A DNA stretch of 64,000 bases from Neelides folsomi (GCA_034687125.1 JAQGBZ010000199.1:1-64000); one strand, 5' to 3'; numbered from the stretch's first letter, positions 1-13,900 are shown. Translations and numbers: made by a program. The notes: a model not told the origin generated them from the sequence alone.

Positions 1-133
1 ATTTCCTTTTCCAAACTCATATGAATTACAAGAAGTCTCTGAGAGAATCAAAGAAAATTTCCTTTTCCAAACTCATATGAATTACAAGAAGTCTCTGAGA
101 GAATCAAAGAAAATTTCCTTTTCCAAACTCATA
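1..133. repeat. Tandem repeat, 56-base period, about 2.4 copies
   Basis: Identical 56-base units start at 1, 57 and 113; the third breaks off near 133. The array runs into the window edge, so its full length is unknown. The two complete copies show no difference, which suggests a recent duplication or a homogenised satellite. It lies about 190 bases upstream of the start codon of the Cys-rich gene, so it could sit in or near that gene's promoter; that is inference. Confidence 0.9.
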
Positions 134-323
134 AAATTTTGAAATGAAAAGAATGAAATTGTGAAAATAGGATTGAAAAAAATAAACAAGGAAACGAAAT
201 TGAGAATATTAATATTTTAAACGCTAGTCCATTTAGATTTTCCCTCACCAAATTCTATCAATTTTCCTTTTCACCAATTTTCTTCCAATTTCAAGTGGCT
301 TGTCACTTCCTCCCAAGAACAGG

Positions 324-1004
324 ATGGACTGCAACAATGACTGCAACACTCAACAACAAAAGCCAAAGGTAATCCTTATGTTAAAATTAAAAGTTCATTC
401 ACAGATTTATTCTCATTAATTTTTTATCAATAATTGCGTATTTCAATCATCACAATTTCACAATTTTTCATTTTCATTTTCTTTGTTTTAGTGCTACAAG
501 GTTGATCCTAAATGTGCTGGGTCCAATTTGAAACCTGATTGTCCTTGTCCTCCACCCAAAGAGAAGTGTCCTCCAGTCGAGAAAGTGGTGGTTCCACCAA
601 CGAAGACCTTCGAATGCCCGGCCAACTGCGCTCCTCCTCCAATGGAGTGCAAGCCCAAGTGCTTCATCCCCGTCGACAACTGCAACAACAACGACGACCG
701 TTGTGCCATTTGCGGTGCACCTTCTGGAGCTTGTACCTGTGGAGGGCCGCCTCAACAAAGCCGTGACATTTGTGATTCCTGCGCTGGAAGAAGGGATGAC
801 AGCAGTTGTGAAACTAAACCCCTTACAATGGTACGAATACGAATCATTTAATTATACTCTACTTTAAATGATGGAACTTTACTTTAATGATACTTTCACT
901 ACTTTCACTTTTTCTTAAAACAACTTATTGGCATAATTCTGGATTAAATCTGATTCATTAATTTTTTTATTTCGTTTTAGCCTAAAGACGATCGATGGTG
1001 TTAA
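324..1004 (+). CDS. Cysteine-rich proline-rich small protein, function unknown
   Basis: Three coding exons join in frame: 324-368, 492-830 and 981-1004, all at phase 0 with GT/AG borders, giving 135 residues. About 20 are cysteine. The N-terminal half has CxC and CPPP-type clusters with prolines (CPCPPP near residue 32). The C-terminal half has CAIC, CTC and CDSC spaced like a small metal-binding ribbon or knuckle, and the protein ends in Trp-Cys. There is no signal peptide or membrane segment, so the cysteines are more likely to bind metal or cross-link inside a cell or structure than to form ordinary secreted disulfides. I do not recognise the family. A possible AATAAA lies at 1146-1151. 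The exon model is well supported by phase and codon composition; function is open (metal-binding protein or structural sperm/cuticle component are guesses). Confidence 0.75.
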
Positions 1005-3046
1005 CATCAACGCTTCAGTTTTATTAGCTCCTTCAAGTTACTTGAAATTGGAAGGAACAAAATTCTCAATGAAATTACACATTATTAAATTTTCACTAAT
1101 ACAACTTTAAACTTATTAAAATGAGTAATTTAATGAATCTGAATTAATAAATCAATGTTATTTATCCAATCAGCTTAAACTTTGCTCTTTCTTGCCATTG
1201 TATTAAAGTAAAATTTTACTCTATAATTCTACTATTATTACTATTAGCTAAATACTTATTGTGCTATGCAATGGGTAATACTATTTATATTTATGCATAA
1301 AATAATTATAAATATTACATTCAATTGAATTCACAATATGCAAACTGTAGGGAAAGTAGCAAAAGAAAAATGAGACTTTCATTAACAAAAATTGTAAGTG
1401 TTTATAACGTATTGTTAGTATTTTTAATTTTATGTGTATTAAATTATAAGTAAATTAAATAGTTTTTTCGAGTAAATGCCAACTTGTAATATGAAGATGA
1501 TTGATTGGTCGATCACATAAATTCTATGAATAATTTGAATCTGATGAGAATTATTGGAAAATAGATATGCAAATATGGATCAATGAAAAGGATCAAAACA
1601 TCGTGTCATTACGAATAAAAATTGGCACACCAAAGCCTGTTTATTTAGCTTAAATTCTCGTACATTCGCTGATTATTAGCTTAAATTACACATTTAGTTT
1701 AAATTAGTCTGAATATTAGAATAATAAAGTTAAATATAAGTTTAACTAAATTTTACATGATTATATATGAATGACCAATGTCATTGGTCATCACACAATA
1801 TATTTTGATAAATATTCATACATAGGCAAACTGGAAAATTAACATTTAATAAGACACGAAGCTGCGAGGGGGTGGCGATTTCACAAAAAGTTTTTATAGC
1901 TTTCTTTAAATACCTCATTTGAAGAGTTTTAACACGAATAAGAAATTTCATTTCTTTCAAAATGTTAATCATTTTTTTAATATTTAAGAGAATAGTTTAG
2001 TAGTTTTAGAACCATTTTGACAACTACTCTTATTTACACTAACATTATTATAAATGTATTGTATTTTTTAAAGATTTTCAAAAGTATCTTGGTACATTTA
2101 ATTATTAGTCAGTGAGTAATTGAAATATGTATAATTACGATGTATGTGTGTGAGATTATTAGAGAGTAACATTCATCATTGTTCCGAGATATAATATATA
2201 AATTAAAGAGTAAGCAATTTTTAATACTAAATTCCTAATAAACCTTATTCTTCACACTCTTTGGAAATTCTGACTGTTAAAGTTATAATTTCACAACAAT
2301 AATTAATTTCCACCATCGGTTCCGTTCCAGCCCCATAAATGTTTCTTTTCCTATCCTTAAATACATATACAAAATTCAAATTAAGAAACAATGGCTAGTT
2401 TGTAAAATGCACAACACATTACAAAAAATGTGATTGTAATCCACAGAATGTAAAAACGATCTAACAATTAGTTAATTATTTATACAATATATAGTAGTAG
2501 TTGGGATCTCGGCTCCCCATGAGCCATAACATAGAGATAAATTAATTGGATGACAAATAAGCCTTTGGTTACAAATTGGTAATGTCAGGTTACATTCGTT
2601 AGTGCGGATGTTCCTTTCAAGTACTTAATCTTCCATTAAATGTTATTACAGTGAGCTTCTCTCTAAATACATACTTATAATACTCTTCCCACAAACGAGT
2701 TAAATCTATAAGATATTTTCTCAACCTGTTAAAATTTATTGTGAAGATTTAGGAATTAATAAGTTAAGTAGTTGCAAAGCAGCTTGAAGTATTTAAAATA
2801 CTTCCGGTTTTTTTTAAAAAATTCATAATTTAATTGATTAATGAGTAAGAAGATGATTCTACTAAAATGGCTAAACTTCAAATTACAAACTTGGTCAAAA
2901 TGAATAGCCTTAATTAAAAAAATACTAATTTCATTTAAGTAGTATTATACGAACCGGATTTTAAAGAAACGTTTAAATGAGGAAAATTAAGAGATTAGAA
3001 TTGGAAAGTGTTCGTGGATGAGGCCGGCCATGATGAAGAGTTGAGT
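1005..3046. other. Intergenic, AT-rich, no gene seen
   Basis: The stretch holds the 3' region of the Cys-rich gene at its left and, by position, the 3' untranslated region of the minus-strand Patronin gene at its right. Only short AT-rich chance reading frames are present; the longest (minus, 1781-1972) lacks coding composition. No repeat or RNA gene was recognised. Confidence 0.6.
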
Positions 3047-4952
3047 TCAAATGACGAGGGCGAGATCCCTTGTCTTCGTTGTCGGGGCTCTTTTTCCTTG
3101 CCACAGAGCATTGTGGATCGTGAAGGCGTCAATGGTCACGGTCAGGTGCTTCGTGTGGACTTGGCTGAAGCATTTCCCACCCGAATTATACCTGCAATGA
3201 CATCCAAAGTTGGTAATTATGAACAAAAACATGGCTATGGGTATTTACAATAAATAATTTCCAGCTACAACGAGACGTTAAATACAATTGGTATATGAGA
3301 ATACCAATTGGTATATCAGGGTTAATACAGTATTAAATAGTTATATATGTTATATATGAGTTAAATTTCATCCGTTTTCGGTCACGCAAACCTTTATCGC
3401 CTTCACCTCTTGGGAATGAAAGGAGAAAGGGCAGGAACTGAGAAATTCCACTCATTTCTCTGACCTCTTTTTACGAATGCTATAAGTGTTAGTTGACTAT
3501 AAATCCAAATTCTCTCTTAATAGCAAATGTTATTGAGTCTCGTTTCATACATAAGAGATCATCAAAATCTCAGGAGCTTTTGGGTTATAAGGTTACTCGG
3601 GCACTGCTACACTAATGATCTATGTATGCCCCCAAATACTTCCAAAGGAATATATTAAGTAAATACAAAACATGTAATGTAAAGATCCCTAATCGAAAAT
3701 ATTCCTACTTTTAAATATTAAGCATACTACACACCGCTAAAATAAAGGAAACAATACTTGGTGTGTTGGCTTTTGCATACATAATATTCCTTTAAAAAAT
3801 CATCGACTTTCCCGTCAAGGACTTTCACCTTTTATTTACACTGAAAATCATAAAGCTAACATGATGTCGAAACATAATAGTACTTTAATAATGAACCATT
3901 TTGTTATTTGCGCCAATTCCTTATATTTTGATATGACAAATCAATAAAATAACTATAAATAAAATAATATGTAATGAAGACATACCAATATTAGCCTGAG
4001 TTTAATTAATAGTTAAACAAAGAATAATTCATAAGGCAATAAATTTTCGATATAACATATAACTAGAACTAGTATGGTAATAACAATTTCTAAAATAAAA
4101 AACTAAGAGTAATTCATAGTTGTCTTGAACAAATAAAGGTACAATTTTGGGTTATATAAATCCATAAAGTATAAGTGAGGTGAAAGTTGTAAATTGAGAG
4201 AGTCGATGAGGGAAGATAAACATCAAACCGAAAGTAATTGGGTGGTTGGGGAAGAAAGTGAAATTATTGACTAAAATATTAGAAAATGTGAACTCACTTG
4301 AAGAATTTCTCAAACATGCGGTCGTTGACTGATTTGGGTCCAACTCCATACAACTTCGTCACTTCTTCCGTCTCTGGGACAAAGGAGTACAAAGCTCGAA
4401 ACTGACAACCGGCATCTCGGAACATGATGAGGAAATGCTTGCTCTCTGAACGGTTGATTTCATCCAAAACCCTCATCTTTGCATCGCGATTGACCACTCC
4501 AGGGAAGACACAATACTCGACAGCGTTGAGGATAATACTTCGGTTCGACTTTGCTGTGGGCTGCTTATACAGCCTCAGACCTTGATAAGGAGCCCGAGAA
4601 TTGAGTATAGGCTGAGACAGAACAACACTCTCACCAGAATAGTCCATGTTAGAGCTCGTGACGGAGGAAATATCACTAGCACCGTCGTCGAACCCTCGCC
4701 GTCGAGAAATGAGACCAGGAGGGAGAGACCCGGGGCCTAGAAAACGTCTCTCATTGAGCGGAATCAATAAATGGGGAATAGAAAAGCAAGCGAGAGTTTT
4801 ACCACCAGACGGAGAAGGAAGCGAGCAAGATGGGGGTTCTCGACTACGAGCAGAGGTCTTTGAGGGTGAGGGGCTTCGTCGTTGTTGCGGTGAGCAAGTC
4901 CCAAGCCCAGAATCAGAGTCACGATGCCCGCTGACCAAGCAATCCGCCTCGC
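3047..4952 (-). other. Patronin: Patronin exons 22-23: CKK domain
   Basis: Exon 22 (4298-4952) encodes SDSGLGT, the GFDDGASDISSV segment and then the CKK core: KQPTAKSNRSIILNAVEYC, NRDAKMRVLDEINRSESKHF, FRALYSF, and KLYGVGPKSVNDRMFEKFF. The donor AA|GTGAGT splits the codon after FF. Exon 23 (3047-3191) begins after TTGCAG and finishes the fold with YNSGGKCFSQVHTKHLTVTI and FTIHNALWQGK, then a basic tail and TGA at 3047-3049. Exon 23 stands out as a GC-rich island 1.1 kb from exon 22 and would be easy to miss; without it the domain would lack its conserved C-terminal strands. Confidence 0.95.
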
Positions 4953-7900
4953 CTGACCCAAGCATCACAATGTTACTACTCCACTACTCAAACAACTACA
5001 CATCCCAAATTCACATTCTCCGCTCTCTTTGCATTAATATGGAAAATTCCATTTTCTCTAACGTTCCCAAGAATTAACTATTATGGTTATTGTATTAGTC
5101 AATTTAGTTTAATAATGCAACCCAAGCAGTGTTAAGAACTCGTGTTGAGAAGTTAATAATACCTATATATAAATGTAAGTAAGTACATATAAGACTTGGG
5201 TTAATATACAATAAATTCTTTTAGTTATAGTTAGTTTTGTTTGTCAAACATTTTATGCTAAATTATAACCGTTCAATAGAATTTAAATAAAATTTTTTTA
5301 TGGAAATCCAAACTCAAGTACTGTTAAAAATATTGTGAGTGAAACAATCCCACATGACCGATTAGTGTAATATAAATAAAATAATTCAAATAGCTTTCTA
5401 TAAACAATAGCCGTATGGCATTCGAGTTCATAATAATTACCTCAAATTCATTGAGATACGAATAAATCTAGACTTAAACGGCTATTTCAGTTGTTACAAA
5501 AGACCAATAGTGTTTCGTGTTTGAGCAAATATACTGTAGAAGCGATAAGAATAAGATTAGTCTAAAATTGGAATATTGGAGCTTATCCACTCAATGCGTA
5601 AAATAGGAGCTGTTAAAACCCATATTAAAAGCAAAAGAAAAGAGAATATTATAGGCAAATAATTTGAATAAAAGGGAAAAGCAAAACTCCCTTTCAACTA
5701 ACCATCGAGAAGGGATGAAGTAGAATTAACACGGTACGTTCGAGCATATGAATCTTGAGAATTATCACGCCGTGAACGAACTTAAAACAAAACAAAAACA
5801 ACTAATTGTATTTTCAATACACTACAAAAGATAATACCATTCTCTTTCGAAATTGAAACTTGCATAAACAAATTAAATTCCTTGTATTTATGAAGTAAAT
5901 AAATATTAGAATGAGGCAAACATAAAAAATACCTTCTAATCTTGAAGTAGATAACTCACGAGGCCTTGATCGTCTATCATACGAAGTGGTATTCATTTGT
6001 CTTCGCCGATTGTCTTTTAAAAATAGCGAAACAAAAAATCATCATGCGAATTAAGCACATGCCGAAATATGATATAAATATGATATAAAAAAATAAAAAA
6101 ATAAAAAAGCTTTATGTAATAAGCAGAAAAGAATTGACTTCTAAATTAACATTAATACCTTGATTGAGAGAAGAAGTGGAGCCCCATGGATCTCTAGCTC
6201 CACTTCGTTGGCCACTACCACGAGTACCAGATTCTATTGCCGACCAATGAGTACGTTAGTTAACCATCAAAAAACATAAAATTCCTAACTTAATTTTAGC
6301 ACTTTATTAATTAATGCAGTTAAAGTGCTGCTGTGTCAATTAATTGCGTGTAAAAACCAAAATTAAAATAAAACCTGACCAACTTCATGTTCAATTAATA
6401 AGTTAAAGTATTATACAAGTTACAATAATTAAACTAATATAAATTCGATTATTGAACGGTTTCAAACTTTATATCAAATTAATAATATAAGTTCTTAGCA
6501 TAAATAATTTTTAATCGTTGTGATTAACCTGCTAAAATAAATCTTATAATTCGTGTTAATGAGTTACCCGAGTACAACGTGGTCGAAGATCCATGCTTCG
6601 CATAAGAGTTCGCAAAACTTGATGTGGAATTAGAGCTATCACTTCGTTTTAGCTGACCTAATTACATAAATAATAAATTGATTTATAAATCAAAATAAAC
6701 AATAAACTTACTATTATACTTTGAAATTATTTTATTTATACCCTTGGGTCCATAGCTCGTAGCACCAGAGTCAACTTGAGATAAATGTATCGTTTTTGGT
6801 CGAGGACGAGGATGTCCAGGATTTGCTGAACGAGGTCGCATAAACTTTTTAGCACTACTTTCTTGTACTTCCCATCCCTTCCCCTATATAAAAAAAATAA
6901 TAATAAAAATTGAGAAAACGTATAGGAATTAAATTAGGTAATAAAGTAATGTTTTGAAGTTTGAACATCTGAAGGTCATACATCTTTGTCATTGTCTTCT
7001 TGCTTTTTCATTCTATAAGATTCGAGTATAAATTGTTTCCTCTGTTTATCTTCTTCCCTTTTCCTTGCTTTTTCTTCGGCTTTTGCATTTTCTTCTTCTT
7101 TCCTCCTTTGAAGCTCCATTTCTTTCCTTCTTCTCGCATCTTCCGTCGCTTGTTGACGCTTCAAGGAAAGCAATAGAATTTTCTCCTTCTTCTTTTCCAT
7201 TACATCAATTTCCATCTATTTTAAATAAATAAATACTAATTATTGTATTCACAAATTATTTTATTAGTTTTTAAGGAATCCCTTGCAATATTATAAATAC
7301 CGAGTTCAACATTCGCTTCTCGTCAATAACTAATTTGGTCGCGGGCTTTTCGTTGGAATAATCAGAATCATGCGAATCACGATCATCGTCATCTCTATTC
7401 GAAGGACCCGACGAACCTCTATTGACAATTGATGAAATATAATCAGAAGTGATATCTCTCTTTTGCGGAGATTTGGAAGAATCAAATTGGCTGAGCCTTT
7501 TGGAGGGTGATTTTGTTCTTAATGGTGGTTTAGGTCGCTTTGGCTTTTCTCCGTCGATTGGAATGTAAAAACCACGTTCATTGAGCGAAGTATTTTCATC
7601 GGATGACGTGAGAGATGCATCACCTGCAATAATAGATGAAATGTAATAATGTAAATACCATTAATTAAATTCTTTATTACAATTTTTATGAGTCGAAACA
7701 ATCAAAAGAAACATTTACCTGTATTCTCGGCATTGAAAAGCCTATTTGCTGCTGGCCTCGGTGGTGAACCTCCTTCGGGTGTTATCCTGTATGTTTTTGA
7801 TCCTGATGTAATGTTATGTAGAGATTTCTTAGAAGAGGCAATGGAGGTTAAATCCGAGGATGATGAAGGTACATGGTCTTCCTGGACAAATGACACGGAC

Positions 7901-10900
7901 TGAGGTTCCATGTCATCTGGAGGGGGTGTTGGAATAGGAGCGTGATGAATTGCCCCCACATTGAGTCTCGATTGTCTCGGTGGCGGTGTTGGTCTTCCAT
8001 TTTCTTTATCACCCTCAGGTTCCCTATAGATGTAAATAAACGAATTGTACATCTTCCTCAAATTAAATTGTTCTAATAACGACACTTAGAATTTGGGATG
8101 AACTGAAGAGATTAAATTAATATTCTACAATTATTTCAACAATACAATATTCGAGAGAAGATGATTATCAATGCTCCGACTGTAACTACTAAAAATCTAA
8201 TCAACAAAAGTTCCTCATCCTATGATACATTTAAACTAACGTCTTTAACATAATGCATCTAAAGTTGATTTGATAAGTACTGAATAGTAGGATGTGTATA
8301 TCATTAAATGTTTGGTATAACTAAACAATGTGGATATAAACGAAAGGATAGTCAATCCTTTATAAATAACATGTAACATATTCAAGATAGATTCTTTACC
8401 AAATATTATATTGTAGAATCAAAACCAAAAAACTTGATGTAGTGTGAGTGTGAGCGTTTAAATATGTGTCAATTTACTTATATAGACAAATTAAATAATA
8501 ATGGTATTGTAATGGAATAAATATTCAAACCTAACCAGATAAAGCTGCGTTTCCCTTTGAACTTTTACATATAAATATATAAATTCCTCGCGTCTGCGAA
8601 TCCTGTATTTCCTTAACAGGCTCTGACAATTTTGGCCATTATAGGTAGCAAGGCAATAATTCCCATAAAAGACCAGTAATATTATCCTTGCACTTCAGCT
8701 AAAAGTGAGTGTAATTTCTTCCCAATGAGATTAAAATGGGCGTAAAAGAAGGATGTAAGATTAGAAGTTGGAAGAACACAAGGTTATCTTAATATAGTTG
8801 TGAATTTAATATAGTTTTATGTGAGTGCATCTTACCCTGACCGCGTTCCAAACAGCCGATTTCCTTGAGATTCGTTCGTGTGGAGTCTGAAAGAGCTTGT
8901 AGAAGAAGCAGAGGAAGACGGGCCTTCTTTTTCTCTTGCAGGAAGAGTCCCAGTTCCAGCTCGGACTTCTCCATTGAATACTTTTCGAGTCTCTTGACTC
9001 GCATTTGGCTCTTCAAATGGCTTCGGAGCTCCCCATTGGGTTCGCCCACTATTGCTATTACTACTGCTGCTGTTCCATGTCTTCCGCTTCTGATTATCGG
9101 TTGAATCCCCATGAAGAAAAAATTGTCGTTGGATTTGCTCTTGTTTCATCGCCAAAGGTTGAATGTCCGACTCGAGCTCACTCAACATTGTGTCCATTCT
9201 ATGAGAAGGAAATTATCATATTTAGAAAGTATATTGGATAGTTTATATTCCAGGGGACTTAATTGGTAAGCTAGTTACAGATAATTAAGAGATAAAGAGT
9301 TGAAAAAAAGAAAGTTACTTGGCTATGGATCGTTGGTAGGTTTCCAAGTCCATGTTTTCAATCTCGGGCGTCCGACATGATTCTTCAGTCTTTCCTAACC
9401 ATTTACTCTCCAAGTCCTGTAGTTGCCAAACATGCAAAGAGATCATTAAAGTCAGATTGCATTTAATCCTCCAACAGTTTCAAACTCAAATAACCTTTTC
9501 TTATTCTAACCCAAAGCGATTATTGTCTTACACTCTAATTTACAATTATAGAAAGGAAGTAGTAAAGGATAGAAAAGTAGTTTGAAAGAAAGAACTCATC
9601 TTAATAATTATTATTATAGAAAATCATTGTCTTTGTAATATATTCTAAACTCTCATTTGTTACTGAATACATTAGATAGAGAACAAACCTTGAGAGTCAG
9701 CTGCTTCTTTACACCATTTGCTTCAAGCGAATCCGTCTTTATTAAACTCAATTTCGGCTTCTCAGAGGAAGAAACCTCACTTTTACCCTTCATTTATTTT
9801 AGTTCAATTAAAATTTGGAATTTTGAAATTTAAAACAACGCAAAATAAAATTGCAAAATAAAAATATAAAAATAGAATAAACTTTAATCTCCTAAAGATT
9901 AAATAATTCTTAGATTAGAATTATTATTCATAATTCATAAATGACATGGTTCTTAAAATGTCATTTACTCATCAGTAATCTTATCAATAGCTGATTTTAT
10001 TTACTAAACAGATTCAAATGGTATTAGTATCCGATAAGACCCATAGATTATAGGCTACAAGATTACAATATCACTAAAATAAAGAACCGAAAAGAAATTA
10101 AAAGAAAAGGAAATAAAAATATTACAAACAAAAATAAATAAATAAAAGGCAAAGCATGTTATCAAACAAGTGAAAACTCACTTTGTTAATTGCTTTTAAG
10201 TAGGCGGCTTTCCCGACCTTCGATTGTTGTTTGGATGCAACATTTTCCATCCTTCCTTTCTCCATCTCAATTCGTTTTCTCTTTTCTTCGAGCTTCAGCC
10301 GAATGGCAGCGAGTTGGTTGGCAATGTCTTCTGTGTCCTCATCCTCGAATTCTGCTACGCCTCCATGATTTGAATTCGTTCTTGGTTGATAAGATGAGTA
10401 ATTCGATGAACCAGCTGGTTGTTGATTTTGAGAATTGTTCGAATTGTAATACCCGCTCCTTGCATACTCCGAGGATCCCCGTGATGTGCGATCAGAATAC
10501 CCGTTTTTATTACTACCATTTCCCATGCTTCCCCCTTGAAGATAAACAATATTCACTGGTTTACTCGGGATATCAGAGAGTCTTGAAAGATTGGTCATGC
10601 TAGCAGATCGCATAACTCCATCTAAAATAAATAAATTTTAAAATATTTTAAAAAATAAATATATTAAGAAGGTAGTTAATGACAAGTTAATTGTTTAAGC
10701 TTATTAGGTAGTTAAGCGCTTTTTATTAATTAACCTGTCTCACCTCCACTCCCGTCGTTGTTCATTACAAAAACAGTAACATTATTATCCGGATATTGAT
10801 TAGGTCTTGAGTATGGGGAATGAGTTTGAAAATTTGGCTGAAGAGTCGTAGTCTCCTCGTTTCGCTGTCTTTGAACTTGCGGTGATCTTTCGCTCTCCAT

Positions 10901-13900
10901 TGGTTCGTCCATTGGATGAGTAAATTTTTTCCTCCCGTAAAACACTGAATCTCCTCCAACCCCATACTCCTCTTGTTTAACCGGCTCCCTCGTCTCCCTT
11001 TTGCTCTCTCTTGGAATCTCATATTGGGTATTTGGAGAATAATTAACACTATTCGGATTAATATACGGAGTCAAAGAAGGCGGTGGTTGTTCAGGTTCTT
11101 GTGATGATTGCCTTCTAGGGAACCGAACAGGAGACGCTGCAGAATCATCAAGAATCGCCGGTTGCTTATCGGGATTCTTCCCAATAACAAATCGGTTAAG
11201 ATTATCTTGCGATCCTCCAAAGTTTTCAACAGTCAACTGAGAATCCGCTTCTGAAAATGAATTTCGTCTCGACCGTCTTCCAGCATAAGATGTTTTGTTC
11301 GCACTCCAATTGCTCGGTCTTCCAGCAGCGTGAACTTGCTCATCATTTTCAATAACTGAAGTATTTCGTGACATGGACATCCGACTCGCAGGACTGCTCC
11401 GTTCATCTTGAGATGAAGGTGAGACTGACCTTATCACTTGCGAGAGAGTTGGCACGTTCCGGCTTCGATGAACGACAAACTCCTCAGAGTCTTCGCTCGA
11501 ATTGGCATAATACCTTCAAACAAATAAGTAAAATTAGTATCAGTGAGGCAATTAAAATAATAATGAAATGAAATGAATAAACATGAGTGGAAAGAATATT
11601 AAATATTTACCTTTGGTCTTTGTGATTTGATCTGTCGGAATGGGCCTTTTCATGGTAATCTTGTGGAGTTCCAGATCTCCGTACCGGCACGGAAACGACA
11701 GAATTCGTTGGGGACTTTCGTCCTCCTTCTCCAAAAATATTCGAAGACGATTTTCGATTCCTCTCTTGAATCGAATTTGTTCTCTTTGGAGTTGAGGTGG
11801 CTGACTGAGAATACTGAGACTTGAGGGAGTTTCGGTCTAAAAAAGAATTATGCGTATCGTTAGAACCTTCCGACTTAGTAACACGATGTTCCATCACGTT
11901 CCTCATCAAACTGCGAGTGAACACAAGTGGGAATAAAATACAATAATGAATTTTTATCAAAAACCCACATTCTAGTGGAGATATAACAAAAATGTAAGAG
12001 CTAGAACAGAGAACCTGAGTAACTCAAAATCAATTTAATTCTAGTTGTGATTCCTCTTATCACCTCTCTACCTTCATGATGATAAAAATTAAAATCAACA
12101 AAAAACAATACGTGTAAAAGGGATAATTCGTTCATAAGCTTTATCATAAAAATGGATGAACTAAAACATTTTCGTCAAAGCTAGGCGGGGCCTACTTATA
12201 TTATAAATGTAAGTATCTTGTGTAAATTAACCATTTGTTATGTTTGGGTTTTTTGGATTTACTAGGAATGATGTAAGAGGAAAGAATCTTTAAATATTCA
12301 AATCCTCAACTTTTTCACCTTGTACTAAATCTAATGCTTTTAAACCTATTATCTTAGGGGTTAAAAATTAAAATTACTCTTTGGAATTTGGTTAGGCTAA
12401 AAAGTAATTTGGCAAGCAACCGTGGTTGTGCGCAACTTTTTTGTATCGCAATTGAAAATTGTAAAGTAAATGAAAGAATGACGACAACAAATAATAACCA
12501 AAAATTAAACAAACAGGTAACACGAATAATGTGATATTACCTTTCCCTAACCACGAACTAAACCATAATAAATAAATAACCTGATAACACGAATGGAATA
12601 CATGCAAGAAATGAACAAAATCAAATGATACATACTTTATTGCAAATCCATGCATTTTTAGTAGTTTTGATTCATCACCCTTAAATTGAGTTATTAGAAA
12701 AGAAAGACTAATAAAGTTTAATAAGGATAGAATAAATTAATTAGAAAAGACGAAGGCGGATTAATAGAAAAATGAAAATTTAGATGTATTGTTATTGAAT
12801 TACGGCACCTGCAGGAGCAGCTGAAGAAGTCGGAATATTATAAAGCGTTGGCCTGAGATCAGGAATCGTAATTTGGGATTGTTGAACGAAATTTCGTCGC
12901 ATCTGAACACCTTCTGAAGATAGCCCTTCACCCACAATCACCCACAATTAATTTTTGTAACACACTCTTAAAAAGAAGAGTCCCCAAAGAATAAAGATTC
13001 ATCTTCAAATTGAAAGAGAAATAGAGAGAGTGAGCATAGGAAAGCCCCCTTAAATGAATAGTATGTGGCTAGTCCAAGTGGGAAATAAAAAGTCACACGA
13101 AAGAGAAAAAGAACCAGAGAAGAAGCAAAAGTAGACAAGAAGAGGCAGAATACATTGTTAGACTATTCAGACGTATGAAACAGAAACTATTGTGTATGGA
13201 TCTCTCCCCGTAATAATCCATATAGTGTGAGGTGTATTGTAAGATAACATTGAAACAATGGCAAGTCGTATCTACCTTAATCGCAATATTGTCCTAGTGG
13301 AGAATATGGTCCATATCATATGGATTCTTTGCATAGACCGGAAATTGGTCCGGTTTGAAAGCAATGTAGCTCTGTGAGTGATGAGAAATACTTATTTGCG
13401 CTTCTACCATAAAAAGTGTTCCATCATTCAGGTTAATGAACAAGGACAAGAAACTTCTCATTATAATAAGATATAGGAAGTAGTATAATCGCAAATGTAT
13501 ATTTCAATTCCAATTGCATGTAAGCTCTGAATCAAGTTTCCAATTGAAATGCTTAAACATTATCATTTAAAGCTTTTTCATCTATCTTTCTTTCACTAAA
13601 CTCCAATCTCCCTTTGCATCTGTCATTAAAATACTTTTATCTATCAATTTAAGGGGAAATGAGGTGAAATTACATAAATTTAAACAATTAGAATAAGCGA
13701 TTGATTATTTTACTGACTCTTTAAGCAAACGAAACACAAGTACTGGATATATAAAATTGTATGTATCCTGAGACTTTATTTAACTATTTACAATTAGTAC
13801 AATTACAATAGAAAAGAATGAATGAGGAACCTGTTCGAATCGGAATGAGTTGGTTGGATCCAAGGAGCTTCACATTGGGGGCCGGGTGAAGCTCAATTTG

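Noticed and set aside
474-758. Minus-strand frames opposite the Cys-rich gene
   Set aside because: The plus strand has a three-exon model with consistent phases; the minus frames are shadows of its GC-rich exon.
3008-3253. Plus-strand 81-codon frame in a GC-rich patch
   Set aside because: It is antisense to the last Patronin exon; the minus strand carries the conserved CKK residues, phase and splice site.
4646-5077. Plus-strand 143-codon frame
   Set aside because: It is antisense to Patronin exon 22, which encodes a clearly conserved CKK domain.
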